64,000 bases of DNA from Clostridiaceae bacterium (GTDB lineage: Bacteria; Bacillota; Clostridia; Lachnospirales; Lachnospiraceae), in NCBI GenBank assembly GCA_910574345.1, contig CAJSZV010000017.1:22157-86156 (forward strand), in the 5' to 3' direction. The position numbers and the translations under genes were made by a program. Shown piece by piece: positions 61,810 to 64,000 of the stretch (positions are counted from its first letter, which is position 1; every line of letters starts with the position of its first letter). The notes beneath the pieces were generated by a model. That model was not told the origin of the DNA and made no database searches. It saw only the letters and a program-made list of their open reading frames with translations.

Positions 61810-62670
61810 TCAATAAGTCAACAGGTTTTTCCTTTCCCCTAAAAGCCGCTCCACCACAAGGGCGATTCCGTCCTCGTCCAGAGAAGCCGTCACCTCATCT
61901 GCCTGTGCCTTTAACTCTTCTACCCCATTGGCCATGGCAACACTATATCCGGCATAGGAAAGCATGGACGCATCGTTATGGCCATCCCCGAAAGCAATCA
62001 TTTCCTCCCTCTTATACCCCATGGGAGTCAGGACTGAATCCAAGGCCTTAGCCTTATCAATGCCTTTGGCTGTAAATTCAAAGTAAAATCTCCCTGTGAA
62101 CATACAGCTTAAGGTATCCTTAAAAGGCTCCATCATCTCTTTATAATGGGCCTGAAGGTATTCCGGGTCAGCCGTTGTGAGGATCTTATTCAGCGGAAAA
62201 TCCGCGAAAGCCGCCAGATCCTCCTTCTCACACAACTTAAATTTATTGCTTCTCGATTCATATTCCATGACATTAAACTCTTTTCCATCCAGCTGGATCA
62301 TCTGGTGATACACATTGTTGACATACATATACTCTCCATGATCGATGATAGGCCTTACCTGATCGAATTTCTTCATGTGTTCCAGGACTGCCTTTCCCTC
62401 TTCCACTGTCATGGCCTGATTAAACAATTCCTTCCCATCAGAACAATCCACCACTTTAGAACCATTGTAGGCCACCAGGAGTCCATGATATTCCTCCATC
62501 TTAAGTTCTCTGGCAAAATCCATAAGGCCTGTTGTGGGCCGCCCTGAAGCAAGAATCAGCATCATGCCCGCCTTCTCAGCCTCAAGAAGAGACTCCTTCG
62601 TTCTGGGGCTGATCACTTTCCTGCTGTTTAATAAGGTTCCGTCCATATCCATAGCGATTATTTTTATCAT
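61810..62670 (-). CDS. Cof-type HAD-superfamily phosphatase
   Basis: This 286-residue enzyme has HAD motif I DMDGTLLNS (catalytic Asp8 and Asp10), motif II LASGRPTTG, a C2 cap in the middle and motif IV FGDGHNDASML. The family dephosphorylates sugar phosphates or cofactor phosphates such as pyridoxal-P. Its ATG overlaps the TGA of the MFS gene, so the two form an operon; the pair suggests phosphate removal linked with export or uptake. Confidence 0.93.
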   Translation of the reverse strand: MIKIIAMDMDGTLLNSRKVISPRTKESLLEAEKAGMMLILASGRPTTGLMDFARELKMEEYHGLLVAYNGSKVVDCSDGKELFNQAMTVEEGKAVLEHMKKFDQVRPIIDHGEYMYVNNVYHQMIQLDGKEFNVMEYESRSNKFKLCEKEDLAAFADFPLNKILTTADPEYLQAHYKEMMEPFKDTLSCMFTGRFYFEFTAKGIDKAKALDSVLTPMGYKREEMIAFGDGHNDASMLSYAGYSVAMANGVEELKAQADEVTASLDEDGIALVVERLLGERKNLLTY

Positions 62671-63836
62671 ATCTTACTCCCTTCCTTTGGCAGACGGTTC
62701 AGCCGTTCCACCATAACAGTCATTGCTGCCGCAATCCCGAAAAGATACCAGGGATACAGCCCGATGCCTGCCAGATCGGAAATCATTCCGAACAGAGGCG
62801 GCATAACCATAGTTCCCACATAGGCACAGGCCATCTGCATTCCCATGACAGCCTGAGACTTATCTGCCCCGAAGTTAATAGGGGTCTCATGGAGAAGGGC
62901 CGGATAGATGGGCGCGCATCCCATTCCCACCATGACAAGGCCGATTCCCGTAAGGCTTTGGCCCAGAGGCAGTGCAAGAAGCACAATTCCCCCCATTGCT
63001 ACGGCTTGTCCCAGACGCACCATGCCTTTATCATCTAACTTTAAGGTAATAAACCCGCAGACAAACCTCCCTGCCGTAATCCCCAGATAAAACAGGGAAG
63101 CCCATTTGGCAGCGGCCTCAGCCGTCACTCCCCGGCTCAGCACCATATAACTGGCAGCCCACAGTCCGGCTGTCTGCTCCAGGGCACAGTAACAGAAGAA
63201 AGAAAACAGAGCCGCTTTCGCGCCAGGCAGCTTTAGTAAATCGATTACCTTCATGCCCCTCTTTCCCTGCTGGGAATCGCCCCCTTCCGAGACCGAACTT
63301 TTCCATAAAAATAATGTTGCAAAAAGCACTGCCGTGAGAGCAATCTGCAAAAGGGAGATGAGCCGGTATCCGCTGTTCCAGGAAAACCCTCCCGTAAGGC
63401 AAGCCCCCATAATATAAGGGCCTATGGAAGCTCCCACTCCCCAGAAACAGTGAAGCCAGCTCATATGCCTGGCTTTATAATGAAGAGCCACATAATTATT
63501 CAGGGCCGCATCCACGGCTCCGGCGCCCAAGCCGTAAGGCAGCGCTATGACGCACAGCATCCCAAATGACCGGGATACGGAGAAACCCCACAGGGCCGCC
63601 GCAGTCACTGCTACACTGACAGCAGTCACTTTCCCTGTACCCAGCTTTCTTGTCAAATCATCACTTTTCAGACTGGAAATAATGGTTCCCAGTGATATGA
63701 TCATGGATATCATCCCTGCATAGGACACCGGGACTCCCAACTCCCCCCGCATACTGGGCCATGCGGCTCCCAAAAGGGCATCGGGAAGCCCCAGGCTGAT
63801 AAAGGCTACATAAATAATTGCAAGAAGCAAATTCAT
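62667..63836 (-). CDS. MFS transporter
   Basis: This 389-residue protein has twelve predicted helices with MFS-type loops (GAAWPSMRGELGVPVSY at helix 1-2, SSLKSDDLTRKLGTGK in the first cytoplasmic loop). It resembles FucP-like or drug-type transporters of Clostridia, but the substrate is unknown. The ATG at 63836 is nine bases from GAGG; a GTG two codons upstream is too close. Confidence 0.85.
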   Translation of the reverse strand: MNLLLAIIYVAFISLGLPDALLGAAWPSMRGELGVPVSYAGMISMIISLGTIISSLKSDDLTRKLGTGKVTAVSVAVTAAALWGFSVSRSFGMLCVIALPYGLGAGAVDAALNNYVALHYKARHMSWLHCFWGVGASIGPYIMGACLTGGFSWNSGYRLISLLQIALTAVLFATLFLWKSSVSEGGDSQQGKRGMKVIDLLKLPGAKAALFSFFCYCALEQTAGLWAASYMVLSRGVTAEAAAKWASLFYLGITAGRFVCGFITLKLDDKGMVRLGQAVAMGGIVLLALPLGQSLTGIGLVMVGMGCAPIYPALLHETPINFGADKSQAVMGMQMACAYVGTMVMPPLFGMISDLAGIGLYPWYLFGIAAAMTVMVERLNRLPKEGSKI

Positions 63837-63859
63837 TTTCACTTACCTCATCTTTTCAC

Positions 63860-63907
63860 CTAGTGTACTGACACATTTACTTTCAGTTAAATGTGTCAGC
63901 ACACTAG
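63860..63907. repeat. Long inverted repeat upstream of the MFS gene
   Basis: Two 19-bp arms (63860-63878 and 63889-63907) pair at 18 of 19 positions around a 10-base loop. It lies in the leader or promoter of the MFS-HAD operon and has no T run. It may be an operator, a structured leader or the end of a small mobile repeat. Confidence 0.6.
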
Positions 63908-64000
63908 TACAGCATTGCTTAAATATCAGTGATTAAATTGCCAATGGTATACCGGCATATGTCCACTTAAATGGATGTGCCGTAAGATTGTATTGTTCAA

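Noticed and set aside
1..64000. CRISPR array, tRNA, rRNA, insertion sequence or integrase
   Set aside because: I saw no regularly spaced repeats, no cloverleaf or rRNA-like segment, and no transposase or integrase reading frame; the island at 56-60 kb lacks its own recombinase.

Overview
The window looks like a chromosome segment of a spore-forming, anaerobic, low-to-mid-GC Firmicute, most likely Clostridia/Lachnospiraceae (Hungatella/Enterocloster-like). The basis is AGGAGG-type ribosome binding sites, two CotF-like spore coat genes, an NfnAB-type flavoprotein pair, EFR1-type flavodoxin-ferredoxin, several extracytoplasmic solute-binding lipoproteins and the general protein style. No rRNA, tRNA or CRISPR array was seen.

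Layout. 0-6 kb: the 5' part of a family 2 glycoside hydrolase, an ArsR-type regulator and a Ugp-like ABC import operon with a glycerophosphodiesterase but no ATPase. 6-9 kb: an HscC-type Hsp70 with its J-protein. 9-12 kb: a TRAP transporter (dctPQM). 12-16 kb: YitT-type protein, deoB, nfnB, nfnA. 16.5-19.5 kb: MoxR/DUF58/DUF4129-type trio. 19.5-38.5 kb: fifteen co-directional, tightly packed minus-strand genes read away from a divergent IclR regulator (38.9-39.7 kb). 39.7-55.7 kb: spore coat genes, EFR1, ferritin, MATE/MarR, a PIN toxin-antitoxin pair, rarA, a 57-aa small gene with its own promoter and terminator, a PfkB kinase, an acyltransferase, recQ, an SseB-like gene, a cell-wall-binding protein and a class A PBP. 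55.8-60.7 kb: an AT-rich defence-type island. 60.7-64 kb: LysR, a Cof-type HAD phosphatase and an MFS transporter.

Two systems stand out. The 19-kb cluster joins an Opp-type importer, two tandem GHL6-like glycosidase paralogues, the FdrA/DUF1116/DUF2877 trio (the set described as oxamate carbamoyltransferase in E. coli allantoin metabolism), a divergent acetate-kinase-family enzyme where a carbamate kinase would be expected, a glyoxylate-carboligase-like ThDP enzyme that keeps the catalytic Glu lost in true Gcl, a 2-hydroxyacid dehydrogenase and a TIM-barrel isomerase. It reads as a complete uptake and catabolic pathway that makes an acyl or carbamoyl phosphate for ATP synthesis and sends a glyoxylate-like unit to glycerate. 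The substrate is unknown.

The second is a four-gene operon: small XRE regulator, C5-cytosine methyltransferase, DUF262 protein and HEPN nuclease. It has a near-consensus promoter overlapped by two 13-bp direct repeats. It is bracketed by two relics of fic genes and a LysR gene that has lost its DNA-binding domain, which suggests an insertion and deletion hotspot.
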